Source of the DNA: Strongyloides papillosus
Taxonomy: Eukaryota > Nematoda > Chromadorea > Rhabditida > Strongyloididae
Length of the DNA: 64,000 bases
NCBI GenBank assembly: GCA_005656395.1
Contig: SRSI01000048.1
Span: 1,426,001 to 1,490,000 of the forward strand
Reading direction: 5' to 3'
In this document: piece by piece, positions 41,220 to 51,059 of the stretch
Numbering within the stretch: position 1 is the first letter of the stretch
Layout of the letters: the number at the start of each line of letters is the position of its first letter
Notes under the pieces: model-generated
Told to the model about the DNA's origin: nothing
The model's input: only the letters and a program-made list of their open reading frames with translations
Database searches by the model: none
Translations under genes and position numbers: made by a program

Positions 41220-41522
41220 TTACCATCCTTCAGCGTTATTACAAGAATCTGGATAAAGTATACAAAAAGATGACATTGAAGGTGAGTAGACAGCTTTTGC
41301 ACTTCTATAATAAAGATCCTGTGGTCTAAATTGAACTTTCTTGGGTTTTTGAAATAAATGTTTAAGAGGAATTAATCCCATTCCAATGAAACTTGTAGAG
41401 TATTCAAAATTTCTATTCTTTTCTAGTTTTTTCCCACCATTTGGAACATTCAAAAATAATATTCCATCTCCGGGAATGAGAAAAGAAATTAAAATAATAG
41501 TAAAAAATAGTTTTTTAAACAT
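41220..41522 (-). CDS. Small secreted protein, 100 residues, function unknown
   Basis: A single open frame starts MFKKLFFTIILISFLIPGDG, a clear signal peptide, and ends with TAA. The mature part contains dibasic GGKK (residues 29-32) and a Lys-Pro-Lys-Lys stretch, and near the end two cysteines, SFCILYPDSCNN, that could form a small loop. Base composition rises above the surrounding DNA across the frame, which supports coding. It could be a neuropeptide-like or cuticle-associated precursor; I recognise no family. It lies 356 bp downstream of the dihydropteridine reductase gene on the same strand. Confidence 0.7.
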   Translation of the reverse strand: MFKKLFFTIILISFLIPGDGILFLNVPNGGKKLEKNRNFEYSTSFIGMGLIPLKHLFQKPKKVQFRPQDLYYRSAKAVYSPSMSSFCILYPDSCNNAEGW

Positions 41523-41878
41523 TCTTCCTTAAAAAAAGGATAAATGAAATTACTGCAAAAAAAATGTAAGTTTATAACAATGGAAAAAAATTATTACACA
41601 AAATGTTTGACTTCATCTATAAAAATTACTCCCTTTCTCATATAAAAATGCTATATATATTTTTTTGGCAACATTTGAAATTTATATGTTTATTACCATC
41701 AAAAAAATATAAGTTGTGAAAAGAAAGGAATTTTTGTAATAAAAAAATTTCATACAAACAATAAATATATTATTATCATTATTATAGGTTAATTGCTTTT
41801 TTATTTTTTTATATAATATTGTTTATGTTACAAAAGTGAAAATAAAAAAAATATAAATGACTGCCTTCTTTGAATTAT

Positions 41879-42589
41879 TTATATTTCAAGGAATGATGTC
41901 TCACTGTTTTTAGTGACAACTTTTAATAAAGACCCTGATGGAGGGCGGGTTGATGGAGTGGTTGTCCAGGAAAGGAATTTCTCTCCCAATAGTGGTAATG
42001 GTGTCCATGAACTGAAGTCTCCATCAGGCATCCATTTACGGTTCATTGGAGTGTCTAATGTTATTGGGAGGATAGCCAAAACGTTACTATTTTTTGGTAA
42101 ACCTGATCCCTCCATTGATAAACTTTTAACAAGATGATGAACGGCAGCTTTAGCCATTCCATAACCAATCATTCCTGGTGTTCCAGAGGCAGCAGCAGCT
42201 GCTCCAGTCAATTGAAGAATACCGCCTTCTTTAAGATATTTCGAAGAGATTGATGATGATATAACAGAACTCCAAACAGATTGTTTCCACATTAAATCAC
42301 AATTTTTAACAAAATCCTTTGAAGAACTATTACCACCAGCCCATCCACCAGCTACACAAAATATCCCATCTAATTTATCATCACCAAGTATCTTACCAAC
42401 CTCACTAACTATAAACTTTTGTTGTCCTTCTTGATCAAGTGAACTATCAACAACAACATTATTATCAGCAGCATCATTTTTCGCTAAATCAATAGAAATT
42501 GTATGATAATTATTTTCTTTAAATATGTCAACAACTTTAGAACCTAAAGCACCTTTACCACCGTATACTAAAACTTTTCCTGATGACAT
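41879..42589 (-). CDS. qdpr-1: Quinoid dihydropteridine reductase
   Basis: This intronless gene encodes 236 residues, the usual length for the family. It regenerates tetrahydrobiopterin from quinonoid dihydrobiopterin using NAD(P)H, which supports the aromatic amino acid hydroxylases that make tyrosine, dopamine and serotonin. The Rossmann nucleotide-binding motif is GGKGALG at residues 10-16. DGIFCVAGGWAGG and the short-chain dehydrogenase YxxxK pair (YGMAK) are present, as is LTGAAAA before them. The C-terminal NSGSLL-type signature of the family appears as PPSGSLLKVVT. The start at MSSGKVLVYGG fits the family N terminus. No oddities were seen. Confidence 0.95.
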   Translation of the reverse strand: MSSGKVLVYGGKGALGSKVVDIFKENNYHTISIDLAKNDAADNNVVVDSSLDQEGQQKFIVSEVGKILGDDKLDGIFCVAGGWAGGNSSSKDFVKNCDLMWKQSVWSSVISSSISSKYLKEGGILQLTGAAAAASGTPGMIGYGMAKAAVHHLVKSLSMEGSGLPKNSNVLAILPITLDTPMNRKWMPDGDFSSWTPLPLLGEKFLSWTTTPSTRPPSGSLLKVVTKNSETSFLEI

Positions 42590-43326
42590 TATTGAACCTA
42601 AAATTAAAAATGTTAAAAATGATAAATTTTAAAATAATATATATTTTTAAAGATATCATTCAAGTATAAATGTAAAATATATACATGTTCCAACCAAAAG
42701 TGGGAAACGATATTGTTACAAATATTTTGTAGTTACGAAATAATAAATATGCCTATTTAGTGAACCCATTTAATATTGACACACACACATGTACATAATA
42801 CTACTACTCTTCCGTAACACATAATGAAGAAAAAAAATGAATTTCCTTTAATATTCTATCCTTTGTATAGATTACGCTGCTTTCTCACAAAATTTTCTTT
42901 ATATCGTTTCTCTCAAGGTTATTATTCATACTTTACAATCATCTCATAAATTAACTATCTCCAAATCTCATCTATCACACTCTAGCACTTTTTTTGCAGC
43001 TTGTAAAAGGATAAATGAGAGATAAAAGAATTGTAAATTCTGGTGTAATTTAAACTTGTAATCAAAAATTTATGGAGAACAAACGTTGTAAAAATAAATT
43101 TGTTAAATTTAAAAACATTACCTATCTTGAAGGTGTTTTTAATCATTGTCATCAAATATTTAATCAAATTATAGGAACGATTTACACAGAGAAAACTCTT
43201 AAAACGAATGTTTTGTTTTTGAAACAGGAGAGACGTCACTTGGGGTAGAAGTATCCATCTTGTTTTGTTTTCTTTGTTCTTGTTAATTAAAGAAGAAAAA
43301 GGTAACCTTCTTCTGTTACTTGGATA
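42590..43326. promoter_or_regulatory. Divergent intergenic region between qdpr-1 and COA5
   Basis: The two genes are transcribed away from each other, so both promoters should lie here. A CRE-like TGACGTCT (minus strand, about 43231-43240) sits some 90 bp before the COA5 ATG. An 85-codon minus-strand frame (43239-42982) has no domain and the composition of AT-rich DNA, so it is not called. Confidence 0.5.
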
Positions 43327-43657
43327 ATGGCATCTCTTAATACACAGGTATATCGTGGATATAATGATCCCGAAGTTGATTCACGTCCATCCACTGGTAG
43401 AAGTTGTGATAAACTACGTCAGGAATTAAAAAGATGTATCAAAGAATCTCCCTGTGTACAAATTGATGGAAGGAAAGCTAAAGATTGCCTTGATGCAAGG
43501 GATGGTAGTGTTCCCAGTAGATGTTATGACTTACTTAGTAATTTTTCGGATTGTAAAAGATCATTGGTATGTTATCTCATCTTTTTTAGTTCCATTACAC
43601 CTTTTATTATAGGTTGATATGCGATCAAGATTCCGTGGTCGTAAAGGAGATTTCTAA
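43327..43657 (+). CDS. COA5: Cytochrome c oxidase assembly factor 5 (PET191 family)
   Basis: Two exons, 43327-43566 and 43613-43657, separated by a 46-bp intron, encode 94 residues. The protein is a small twin-cysteine protein of the mitochondrial intermembrane space needed to assemble cytochrome c oxidase. The conserved cysteines are visible as CDKLRQELKRC (a CX9C unit), CIKESPC, CLDARDGSVPSRC and CYDLLSNFSDC. The C terminus after the intron, VDMRSRFRGRKGDF, matches the family's basic RxRFRG ending. Without the splice the frame would add unrelated hydrophobic residues, so the intron is well supported. The gene converges on cyk-4, with stop codons about 170 bp apart. Confidence 0.93.
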
Positions 43658-43826
43658 ATATTGTAAATCACCATAAAATCTTGGGAAAATACAAAGAAAA
43701 GTAGTTTATATTGATTTTTTAGCTTTTTTATTTATTTGTTTCATCTTCTACCAAGACTACAATTTTAATGATAAGTAAATACTATAATATACACGTATAA
43801 TACATATATTAGAAAGAAATAATAAA

Positions 43827-45476
43827 TTAAAATTCCGGATTTGCTCCCAGACTATACCTAACACTGTTGTTTAATGTATTTAGAGCAGATATTGGACGAG
43901 AAAGAGAACTTCTTCTATTCCTAGTTGATGATGGTTTCAAAAAGGGATCCCAATATGTTGGTGGCAATGACAAAAGTGTTTTCATTGTCTTTATCTGTTT
44001 CTCAAAATCGCGTTCTTTAGTTGCTGTAGTGATAACTTCTGATCGTCTTCCTCTATTGGGGTACCCTACAATTATCGGACCCATAACTTGCGAGATAGTC
44101 TCAAGTGACATTTTATTAATACTACTTTTTTTGATAACTTTTTGAAGATGATCACACATAAAAGCTAGTGTATCAGCATTTGGGCGTGGTAAATCACAGA
44201 ATGCTATATTTATTCCTTCTAAGTCATCCATCTGAGCAGCAGTTGTAAATTCATCCCATGACGATGATGGTATTAACGGTTCACGTAACTCGCGAAGAAA
44301 TCTTTTTACACAACCAACAATTGTTTCAGGAAATTCTTTCGATAAGTCTACTGATGTTTTTGGGTTTTTTAAAGATATAAATAACCTTTGAATACTATCA
44401 GGATTTCCTGGTACTCTATAAATGCCTTCATGATCAAGAAAAAATTGTTCTATAGCAATGAGACATCTTATTATAATATATGGAATCATTGGATTACTTC
44501 CTGGACAACATTCCGCTAATGATAATCTAATCCTGTTCACAATTTTCGGGAAAGAATGTCTTGGGATACAAGGAATTGATGTATTGGTGATACAGCCAAT
44601 ATGTCCTAGTAAGTTACAATCCGAGCATGATAAGACATTCTTGGATTTAAATAATAAACTATCACATATATTACATGTCCCAATATGAAATCCTTTTGTG
44701 TAGAAACGATGAGATCTTTGGGAGATGTAACTACCATTTGTCCAGGATAAACTAGAAGTTGATTCAAGGTACTCTTTTAATGGTTCAATAATTAATGGAT
44801 TTTCCGTGGCAACTGTTATATTGAAATCACGTTTTTCATATTTAGGTTGTCGTTTAGGTAAATCTGATGCACTTCTTTTAAGAGAATCTGTTACTGTGTC
44901 AGAAGTTAAAGATTCTCTATTCTTAATGCCATCCTCCTGAGTAAAGGTTTGTTGTTTCAAAGAAATCTTCTTTTCATCAGATTTTGCACTTTCATCAGTC
45001 TTGTCAAAGTCTATGTCATCCTCACTATCAGTACTGACAATATTTGAATCCCTGGTTTCGCTTTTAGTTTTATCTTTATTATCAGCAAAGGTATTTCTAA
45101 GACTCTCCAGACAACTCTTAAGATGTTTGTTCTCCTTTTCACTTTCTGAAAGACGATTTTTCAACATCGCAATCTCCTCCTTGTATCTTTCTACATCAAC
45201 TTCTAGTACTTTATTCTTCTTAACAACTTTATCACAATAGTCAATAATATCTTCTATTTCTTTTTTAAAGGAGTTTGTCTCCTCGCAACTTGATAATGTA
45301 AATTCATACGCATCCAGTACACCTATAATAAAAAAAATTAAATTTGAATAAACTCATATAAACAAATAATATTTACCATCATTAGTGGTTGCACATAAAC
45401 TTTCATAAGCTGATACTAATTGAATATGTTCTTGGAGGAATGAAATAGAGTCGACAGATCGTGATTCTCTATACAT
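43827..45476 (-). CDS. cyk-4: Centralspindlin Rho-family GAP, CYK-4/MgcRacGAP
   Basis: Two exons (45476-45377, 45322-43827; 54-bp intron) encode 531 residues. The N-terminal part, to about residue 115, is predicted coiled coil, the region that binds the kinesin ZEN-4/MKLP1. A Ser/Asp/Lys-rich linker follows. A C1 zinc domain runs from about 248 to 285 (HRFYTKGFHIGTCNIC...CITNTSIPC), and a RhoGAP domain from about 305 to 500 with the arginine finger in GIYRVPGN (Arg336). Family members act in central spindle assembly and cytokinesis. The protein is shorter than C. elegans CYK-4 and human RACGAP1, mainly in the N-terminal half and linker. It starts 368 bp from the divergently transcribed VPS29 gene. 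Confidence 0.93.
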
Positions 45477-45844
45477 TATCAAAAGAGAGATTAACGAAAA
45501 GCTCAGCAATAAAAGGCAAAGCGCCGTTCACAATTAAATACCAAAATGACAAAATGATTTTCTCATCTACTTATATGAATATATCTTCGCATTAGCTTTT
45601 TTTTATTCATTTTCACACTATTATTTTTTTTATTATCATTGTCATCATCTATCCTATGGGCATAACTTTGACCTTAAAAAAGTATCATAATATTATGGAT
45701 ACCAATAGATAACTATGTATAGACGTTTCTCAAATAATGTTTTGTACTGTGTTTATACTACACACATATTTTTTGATATAAACAAATATTTTATTTCTTC
45801 CTTTCTGATAATTATATAATTTTTATCTAAGAAATTTTTAAAAT
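45477..45844. promoter_or_regulatory. Divergent promoter region of cyk-4 and vps-29
   Basis: The 368 bp between the two start codons must hold both promoters. No specific site can be named with confidence. Confidence 0.5.
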
Positions 45845-46522
45845 ATGGTAAGTATCTTATTTTATCAATAGATTGATATACTGTTTTGTAGTTAGTTCTA
45901 GTAATTGGTGATTTTCATATTCCTAACAAAGCATATTCACTACCAGCAAAATTTAAGAAACTTCTAGTACCAAATAAGATTCAGCATATAATATGTACAG
46001 GAAATTTATGCACTAAAGAAACATATGACTATTTACGATCTTTAGCTAGTGACGTTCATATTGTTAGAGGTGATTGTGATTTAGATCCAACATATCCTTT
46101 TACGAAAGTTATTACTGTTGGAGAGTTTCAAATTGGTCTTACCCATGGACACCAAATCATTCCATGGGGAAATTATGATGTATGTTTTGTCTTTCCTAAA
46201 TTATTATTAATAAATTAATTAATTATAGGCTATAGAAGCAACAGCAAGGCAAATGCAGATCGATGTTATGGTTACCGGTTTTACTAATAAATGTTACGTT
46301 AAAGAAAAAGGAGATATTCTATATCTTAATCCTGGTACTGCTACAGGAGCATCATCCATTTTTGATGATGATGATGTTAATGATTCACAGTCACCTGTAC
46401 CATCATTTGCATTAATGGATGTCCAGTCAGATGCTATAGCTACATATGTATATAAGTTGATAGATGATTCAGTGAAGGTTGAAAGATTTACATTTAAAAA
46501 ACCAATTAAGGTGGCTAATTAA
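45845..46522 (+). CDS. vps-29: Retromer subunit VPS29
   Basis: Three exons (45845-45847, 45892-46179, 46229-46522) encode 194 residues. The first coding exon is just the ATG, followed directly by GTAAGT. After the 44-bp intron the protein reads [21 protein letters not shown], so the start methionine depends on the splice. VPS29 has a metallophosphoesterase fold and is a structural subunit of retromer, which recycles cargo from endosomes to the Golgi and plasma membrane. GDFHIP, CTGNLC, VRGDCD and [11 protein letters not shown] mark the fold's conserved loops. The C-terminal half carries a short acidic insertion, [13 protein letters not shown], longer than in the human protein. An intron immediately after the ATG also fits what is known of human VPS29 isoforms. 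A second gene follows 108 bp after the stop on the same strand. Confidence 0.95.
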
Positions 46523-46630
46523 TAGTCTTTTTTTAAATAAGTGAGACCTTATTAGAGAAAAAAAGATAAGATGTATTTTATAACATAAAATATAGTTACT
46601 AATTTGTTTATTTTAACTAAACTAATTTGT

Positions 46631-47111
46631 ATGAAAAAAATGTACAATAAAATTTACGTAATCTTCCTTATTTCGTATCAATTATTTATCTTTATCTTTC
46701 CTATTACTGATATTGAGAGAAGGAAACTTCATTTAATTGTTCAGGTAAGTATTTCAGCGACTTTTGAACTGATAATTACATTTATAATAGAAGGGTGATA
46801 TGAATAAAGATTATATGTTAGATAAAATAGAGATAAAGAACATCATTAAGGACTTAATTAGAAGTGTACCAAAGTACTATCCTGGGACATCTCCTTCTCT
46901 TGATGCTATTGAAGGCGTGCATGTTTTGAGTGAAGACGTATTCAAAAAGTACGATAAAGAAAATGATGAGATGTTATCTTATAGAGGAACTTTGCTAAGA
47001 AAATCTGAAGCAATAATGTTTGGGGAGGTACTGGAAAAGATTGTTATCAATCTCCTCCATGAGATAGCTCAACTCCCAACACCATACAAAAACTTTAATC
47101 CACTAGAATAA
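46631..47111 (+). CDS. Small secreted or membrane protein, 144 residues, unknown function
   Basis: Two exons, 46631-46744 and 46791-47111, join in phase 0 across a 46-bp intron with donor GTAAGT and acceptor AATAG. The N terminus MKKMYNKIYVIFLISYQLFI is a signal peptide or membrane anchor, followed by FPITDIERRKLHLIVQ. The rest is soluble-looking, with PKYYPGTSPSLDAIEG and a helical C-terminal part ending PTPYKNFNPLE. I do not recognise a family. The gap from the VPS29 stop to this ATG is only 108 bp, which is typical of nematode operons. An alternative is an independent gene starting at the internal ATG 46800, but the splice extends the frame cleanly and adds a signal peptide. Confidence 0.7.
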
Positions 47112-47242
47112 AAAATATTACAGTTACATGAAGTATTTTATAAAAAACGAAGTAGATATATTAAGAGAAATAACTAACCAAAAGTTTAATAATAAAAATA
47201 AAAAACAAATAACAAAACAACAATTATAAACACAAGAGTCAG

Positions 47243-47629
47243 TTAGATAAGAAGTTTTTCAACATTTTCCTTCATTTTTTGAATCTGTCCTTTAAGTTGA
47301 GATCCTTCATTTTGAGTGATTGAACATGCTACAACAGCACGGGTAACGCCACATGCACGACCAAGTGCAGCCTTAGATTTAATGAAAACATATGGAACAT
47401 TTTTATCTTCACAGAGGAGTGGCAAATGAAGAATGATTTCAAGTGGCTCAGCATCAGCAGCCAAGATAATGAGATCCGAGATTCCACGATTGAGGGTCTT
47501 GGTAGCTTCATTTGCACCCTTTTTGAGTTGCTTGTAATTCATTGCTTGCTGAACCAAATCAAGGAGTTTTTGAGTCATCTGAGCATCAGCAAGTGGGTAA
47601 GCCTTGGTATTAACAACTTCATCGGCCAT
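47243..47629 (-). CDS. snu-13: SNU13/NHP2L1 (15.5K) K-turn RNA-binding protein
   Basis: This intronless gene encodes 128 residues, the same length as human SNU13. It binds K-turns in U4 snRNA and box C/D snoRNAs and so acts in both the spliceosome and rRNA methylation. The L7Ae-family RNA-binding motif [12 protein letters not shown] is intact, as are [10 protein letters not shown] and the C-terminal [16 protein letters not shown] chose the ATG at 47629 ([15 protein letters not shown]), which matches the family N terminus; an in-frame ATG four codons upstream is not conserved. The gene converges on the small secreted protein gene, 131 bp away. Confidence 0.96.
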   Translation of the reverse strand: MADEVVNTKAYPLADAQMTQKLLDLVQQAMNYKQLKKGANEATKTLNRGISDLIILAADAEPLEIILHLPLLCEDKNVPYVFIKSKAALGRACGVTRAVVACSITQNEGSQLKGQIQKMKENVEKLLI

Positions 47630-47836
47630 TTTGAATATCAAGTATTCTAAAAGTTTAAATAATTAAGTTTCAGCAGAAATAGAAGCGAATCACGAGAATA
47701 AAAGACAAACTATTGAAGATAATTTTATTAATTTATGATACAAAGCATGAAATAATAAAACATTTAAACTGTTGGGACAGTGTTTATAATAGTGTATACA
47801 ATCTTTCGTTGTAAGATAAAATTCGTTGAAAGGTAA

Positions 47837-48828
47837 GGCGACACGCCACTTCACCAAAAACTACTATATAAATTTCGCTATATGCGTAAAAGCTATTTTG
47901 CTTTTTTTTTTCGTGGTGAGACCATTTGAAAATTTTAGTGGAAAATATGTATATTTAAAAGAAGGAAAGTTAATTCATTAAAAGCTACTTTGCTTTTTTT
48001 TTCATGCTGAGACCATTACAAAAATTTCAGCGGTGAAAGAAAATGTTTAGAAAAAGGGTACCCTTCACCAAATCGCTATTTTAGCTTTTTCTTCAGAGAT
48101 GAAATAATATTTTAATAATAGGCATGCATGAATAAACAGATTTAAATGGACTTTGTAGCATTTAGAGTAAAACAATTCCTTCTGTTACAATTGTGCAAAA
48201 AATTTTAGTCACGTAGAAATTTTTATAAAAAAATCCCAAAATCAAGATATAAGAGTAATTATTTGAAAAATTGAATGGCATTTGATAAATAAAGATATTA
48301 AGGTGATTTAGAATTAAATAATTCATTTAACTACTAATATTCTACAATATTGTGGTTGATTATTTAATGTACTAAGTATATCTTGAACTGTAGTAATTGT
48401 TTTACAAATTTTCTTTATATAATTTATAATACAATTGAAAATAAAGTAAATTATATTACAATTCTATAAAGTTTGAATTTTAATGTCTAATTTCTAAAAG
48501 CTGGTCTTAAATCATAGCATCGAAAAATTATGTATTTTACAAAATAATAACAAAATTTGTTTGTTTGATTATAACTGATACTATTATTATGCTTAGTAAA
48601 TATGCATTTTTTCTAGAACAAAGGAATTTCTCTTTCTTTAAAAACAAAATGTATTTTTCTTAAAAATTGTCTTATTAGTGTTGAATGAAATCAGTTATTG
48701 TTTCAAATTAATTAATACGTATTTATTATATCTCATTTTATTATACATATATTTCCCCACCAAAATTTTATAATGGTCTCGCAACGAAAAAAAAAAGCAA
48801 AATAGCTTTGGTGAAGTAACGTCTCCTC
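47837..48828. mobile_element. Non-autonomous DNA transposon with inverted repeats and 8-bp target duplication
   Basis: The 992-bp interval is flanked by the perfect direct repeat AAAGGTAA (47829-47836 and 48829-48836), an apparent target site duplication. Its ends are inverted repeats. The left end GGCGACACGCCACTTCACC pairs imperfectly with the right end read in reverse complement, GAGGAGACGTTACTTCACC. Inside, AGCTATTTTGC, an oligo-T run, GAGACCATT and AAAATTTTRGTGG are shared at 47890-47942 (left) and 48757-48807 (right, inverted). The left arm repeats this block at 47979-48033 and partly at 48062-48092. No transposase frame is present, so it must have moved by enzymes supplied elsewhere. 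An 8-bp duplication suits hAT or Merlin elements; the superfamily cannot be fixed from this copy. Confidence 0.78.
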
Positions 48829-48967
48829 AAAGGTAAAAGTAGTTGGCATTAAAGATTCCTTTATTTTTCCTGATTATGAAACCATTGTCACAACAGCAGT
48901 CATCGAAAACAATGGTCTTGGACTTTCCTTGGAAATTGCTGATTTGAAGTACCGACGATTTGAATAA
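48815..48967 (+). pseudogene. Coding-like fragment abutting the transposon
   Basis: A 50-codon frame has the composition of a real protein: VKVVGIKDSFIFPDYETIV, then TTAVIENNGLGLSLEIADLK and a TAA stop. It is blocked upstream by a TGA inside the transposon's right end, and the sequence left of the element does not continue it in frame. It is most likely the last part of an old gene, or an exon whose 5' neighbours are gone. I do not recognise the family. Confidence 0.45.
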
Positions 48968-49224
48968 ATATAGGGATTATAAAACTTTGTCCGTCAAAGG
49001 TATTGTAAAAATCATATTTTGTAAGTTTATTTTGGTAGTAAAGTTTATAGTTAGTAATTTTTTTAGAGTGTGTTTATAATTATGTATATTTATATGTATA
49101 ATTACTTGTAATGATGCTATTACATTTGTTGCTTTATGACTTGTAAATATTGTATTATAAAGTTGAAATGATTTCCGGGTATCCAATAATAAGAAATAAT
49201 GGAATTTTCTAAAACAGTGTGATA

Positions 49225-49427
49225 ATGCGTATGGACGACCACTTTACTCCGGATGTTTTTGTATATAATTTACCGACAAAAGTTTTGGTCTTTTTATCAA
49301 TGGTAGAAGTTGTAAAGTCCTGAGGAATGTTGACTGCACACTATGCTATTACAAATGGAATTGGTGTGACTTAGTAAAGTGGTTTCTACCGGATGAAATA
49401 TCGCGTATGCCATTAAATGTGGTCTAA
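49225..49427 (+). pseudogene. Broken F-box-like coding fragment
   Basis: A frame from 49225 reads MRMDDHFTPDVFVYNLPTKV, then LVFLSMVEVVKS, and stops at TGA 49321-49323. The coding look continues in another frame from 49323: RNVDCTLCYYKWNWCDLVKW and on to a stop at 49427. LPxxVLxxLS followed about 20 residues later by CxxxKW is the spacing of an F-box. The frameshift and stop indicate a pseudogene. F-box identity rests on a short motif only. Confidence 0.4.
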
Positions 49428-49508
49428 ATGGGTATACTGTTTCATTAGTAATTTTTTTTATTTATTGTATAATATTGTATATATTTACTAACCAAAAATT
49501 ATCTGCAA

Positions 49509-49697
49509 ATGATAATAATAAAGTTTTTAATGGTGTATTTTTGTGCATGTGTAATATTTGATTTTTCAAAAAGTAACATGATTAATTCAATGTACAAAAC
49601 AATAAGATTAAAGGGTATAGTACAGAAATTTTTACTAAATAAACATGAGGTATACAATCAAAAGGTAATAATAAACGTAGACGTTAATGATAAATAA
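49509..49697 (+). CDS. Putative small secreted protein, 62 residues
   Basis: The frame begins with a signal-peptide-like MIIIKFLMVYFCACVIFDFS and continues with a charged mature part containing RLKGIVQKFLLNKHEVYNQK. It stops 31 bp before the 3' end of the convergent homeodomain gene. The mature part loosely resembles the first strand of transthyretin-like nematode proteins, which would make this a lone first exon or a truncated copy. No downstream exon was found, so it may be a pseudogene. Confidence 0.35.
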   Translation: MIIIKFLMVYFCACVIFDFSKSNMINSMYKTIRLKGIVQKFLLNKHEVYNQKVIINVDVNDK

Positions 49698-49728
49698 TTA
49701 GATATTCTACATATTATGGTAAAGTCAT

Positions 49729-50903
49729 TTATGGCGCTGAGGTACCACTTCGTTTTTCTTTAACTCTTCTATAATTAAACCAATTCCTAACGTTAGCATA
49801 GGTAATCTTATCTTCATTTGAACGGTTTGAGACTTCATTTAAAAATTCAGCATACTCATGTAATTCATTTTTCTTTGGAATTTTAGTTTTCTTAAACCAT
49901 CCTTCAAGAAGTGGTATTTCAGTATTTGATCTAAATTTTACTCTTTTGTTTGTAGTACTGAAACCGCTATTTGTTGAAGATATATTGGTTTTTGGTGATC
50001 CTGGAACAGTAAGATTAACTTGAGATCTATTACTTGGAAATTGAAGCTGGGAAAGACTATTTATGTATTGTGGTATATTAACTGGTTTCATAGGTTGTGT
50101 AGCAAAATTTGCATTAAATGTTTCAACTTCGCTTGTTTCAACAGATTCAATAATCGCTGAACTTCCTGGATAACTATAATCAGTGGTTGGTGTTCTCATT
50201 GGAGTATATAATTGTTGTCTATTTTTTTCAAGAATTTGCAATTCATTTGTAATTGCTTCATTTATATAATCAAGAGTTTGAAATGAGAGAGTAGTAATTG
50301 ATGTATCTTTAATTCTTTGAATGATATCCTAAATGAAGTTTTATGAAGTAATAACATTAATATGTATAGAAACTTACTTTTATAATAGGATTTTCAATAT
50401 CATCAGCAATAAAAGAGTATTTCTTAAGTAATAAATTGCATAAATTGCGATAAATAGCATTTCTTCCCTCAAAACCACTAAAATTTTCAACACTCCTAAA
50501 ATAATATTATAAAAATTCTGAATATTTTTTTAAGAACGAACCCTTTAGCAACAATCTTGATAGTAAGATATTGACAATGTCGATACTCAACATGGCCAAT
50601 TTTTATCATTTGATTAGAAAAGGTGTAACACGAGACGAAATTTTCAGTTTTTGGACAAAAAACGAATGCTAGAAATAGAAAAAATATTGAAATGGTTAAT
50701 CGAATTTACTAGGTACCTTCAGAGAAATTTTTTAAATGTCCCAAACCAATTTTATCCAAAATTACTGAACACAAGTCTTTTATCATGGTATCATAATTGA
50801 TCGTTATAGCCATCTTTATTTCTTCACTAAAAGGTGATATGGTACCTGGACGTTGAGGTGATATTATTGGTTGAAGGATAAAATTAATAACTATACTTCC
50901 CAT
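49729..50903 (-). CDS. Divergent homeodomain transcription factor, possibly SATB/DVE-1-like
   Basis: Four exons join with matching phases: 50903-50717, 50668-50542, 50495-50378 and 50328-49729, giving 343 residues. The homeodomain is at about 273-338. It has the helix-3 signature VRNWFNYRRVKEKR and an expanded loop before it (NEVSNRSNEDKITYAN), so it is atypical. The N-terminal 110 residues (for example TMIKDLCSVILDKIGLGH and YLTIKIVAKG) resemble the pattern of the ubiquitin-like ULD oligomerisation domain of SATB and Drosophila Defective proventriculus. This suggests a relation to C. elegans DVE-1; that is inference from pattern, not alignment. The second donor is an unusual GTTCGT. A Ser/Asn/Thr-rich region separates the two parts. 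The protein presumably acts in the nucleus. Confidence 0.7.
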
Positions 50904-51059
50904 TATGAAGTGTACTTTTTAACTAAAAAAAACTTGTTAATAAGATTTATAACATAATACATAAACGTAGATGTTAAAATGACGAGAGTATGGTAAAATT
51001 TTCATTACGAAATAGCCTCTAAACGAGCATTCAGGGTAAAAGTTTATTTATGAAATCTT

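Noticed and set aside
42982..43239. 85-codon minus-strand frame upstream of COA5, and a 19-codon frame starting at 43258
   Set aside because: They have no domain and AT-driven composition, and the 19-codon frame ends in a stop without a credible splice donor. The interval is better explained as a divergent promoter.
47979..48092. Repeated blocks inside the 47.8-48.8 kb element as a CRISPR-like or satellite array
   Set aside because: Only two full copies and one partial copy of a subterminal repeat exist, with unequal spacing, and they match the inverted right arm. A transposon explains them.
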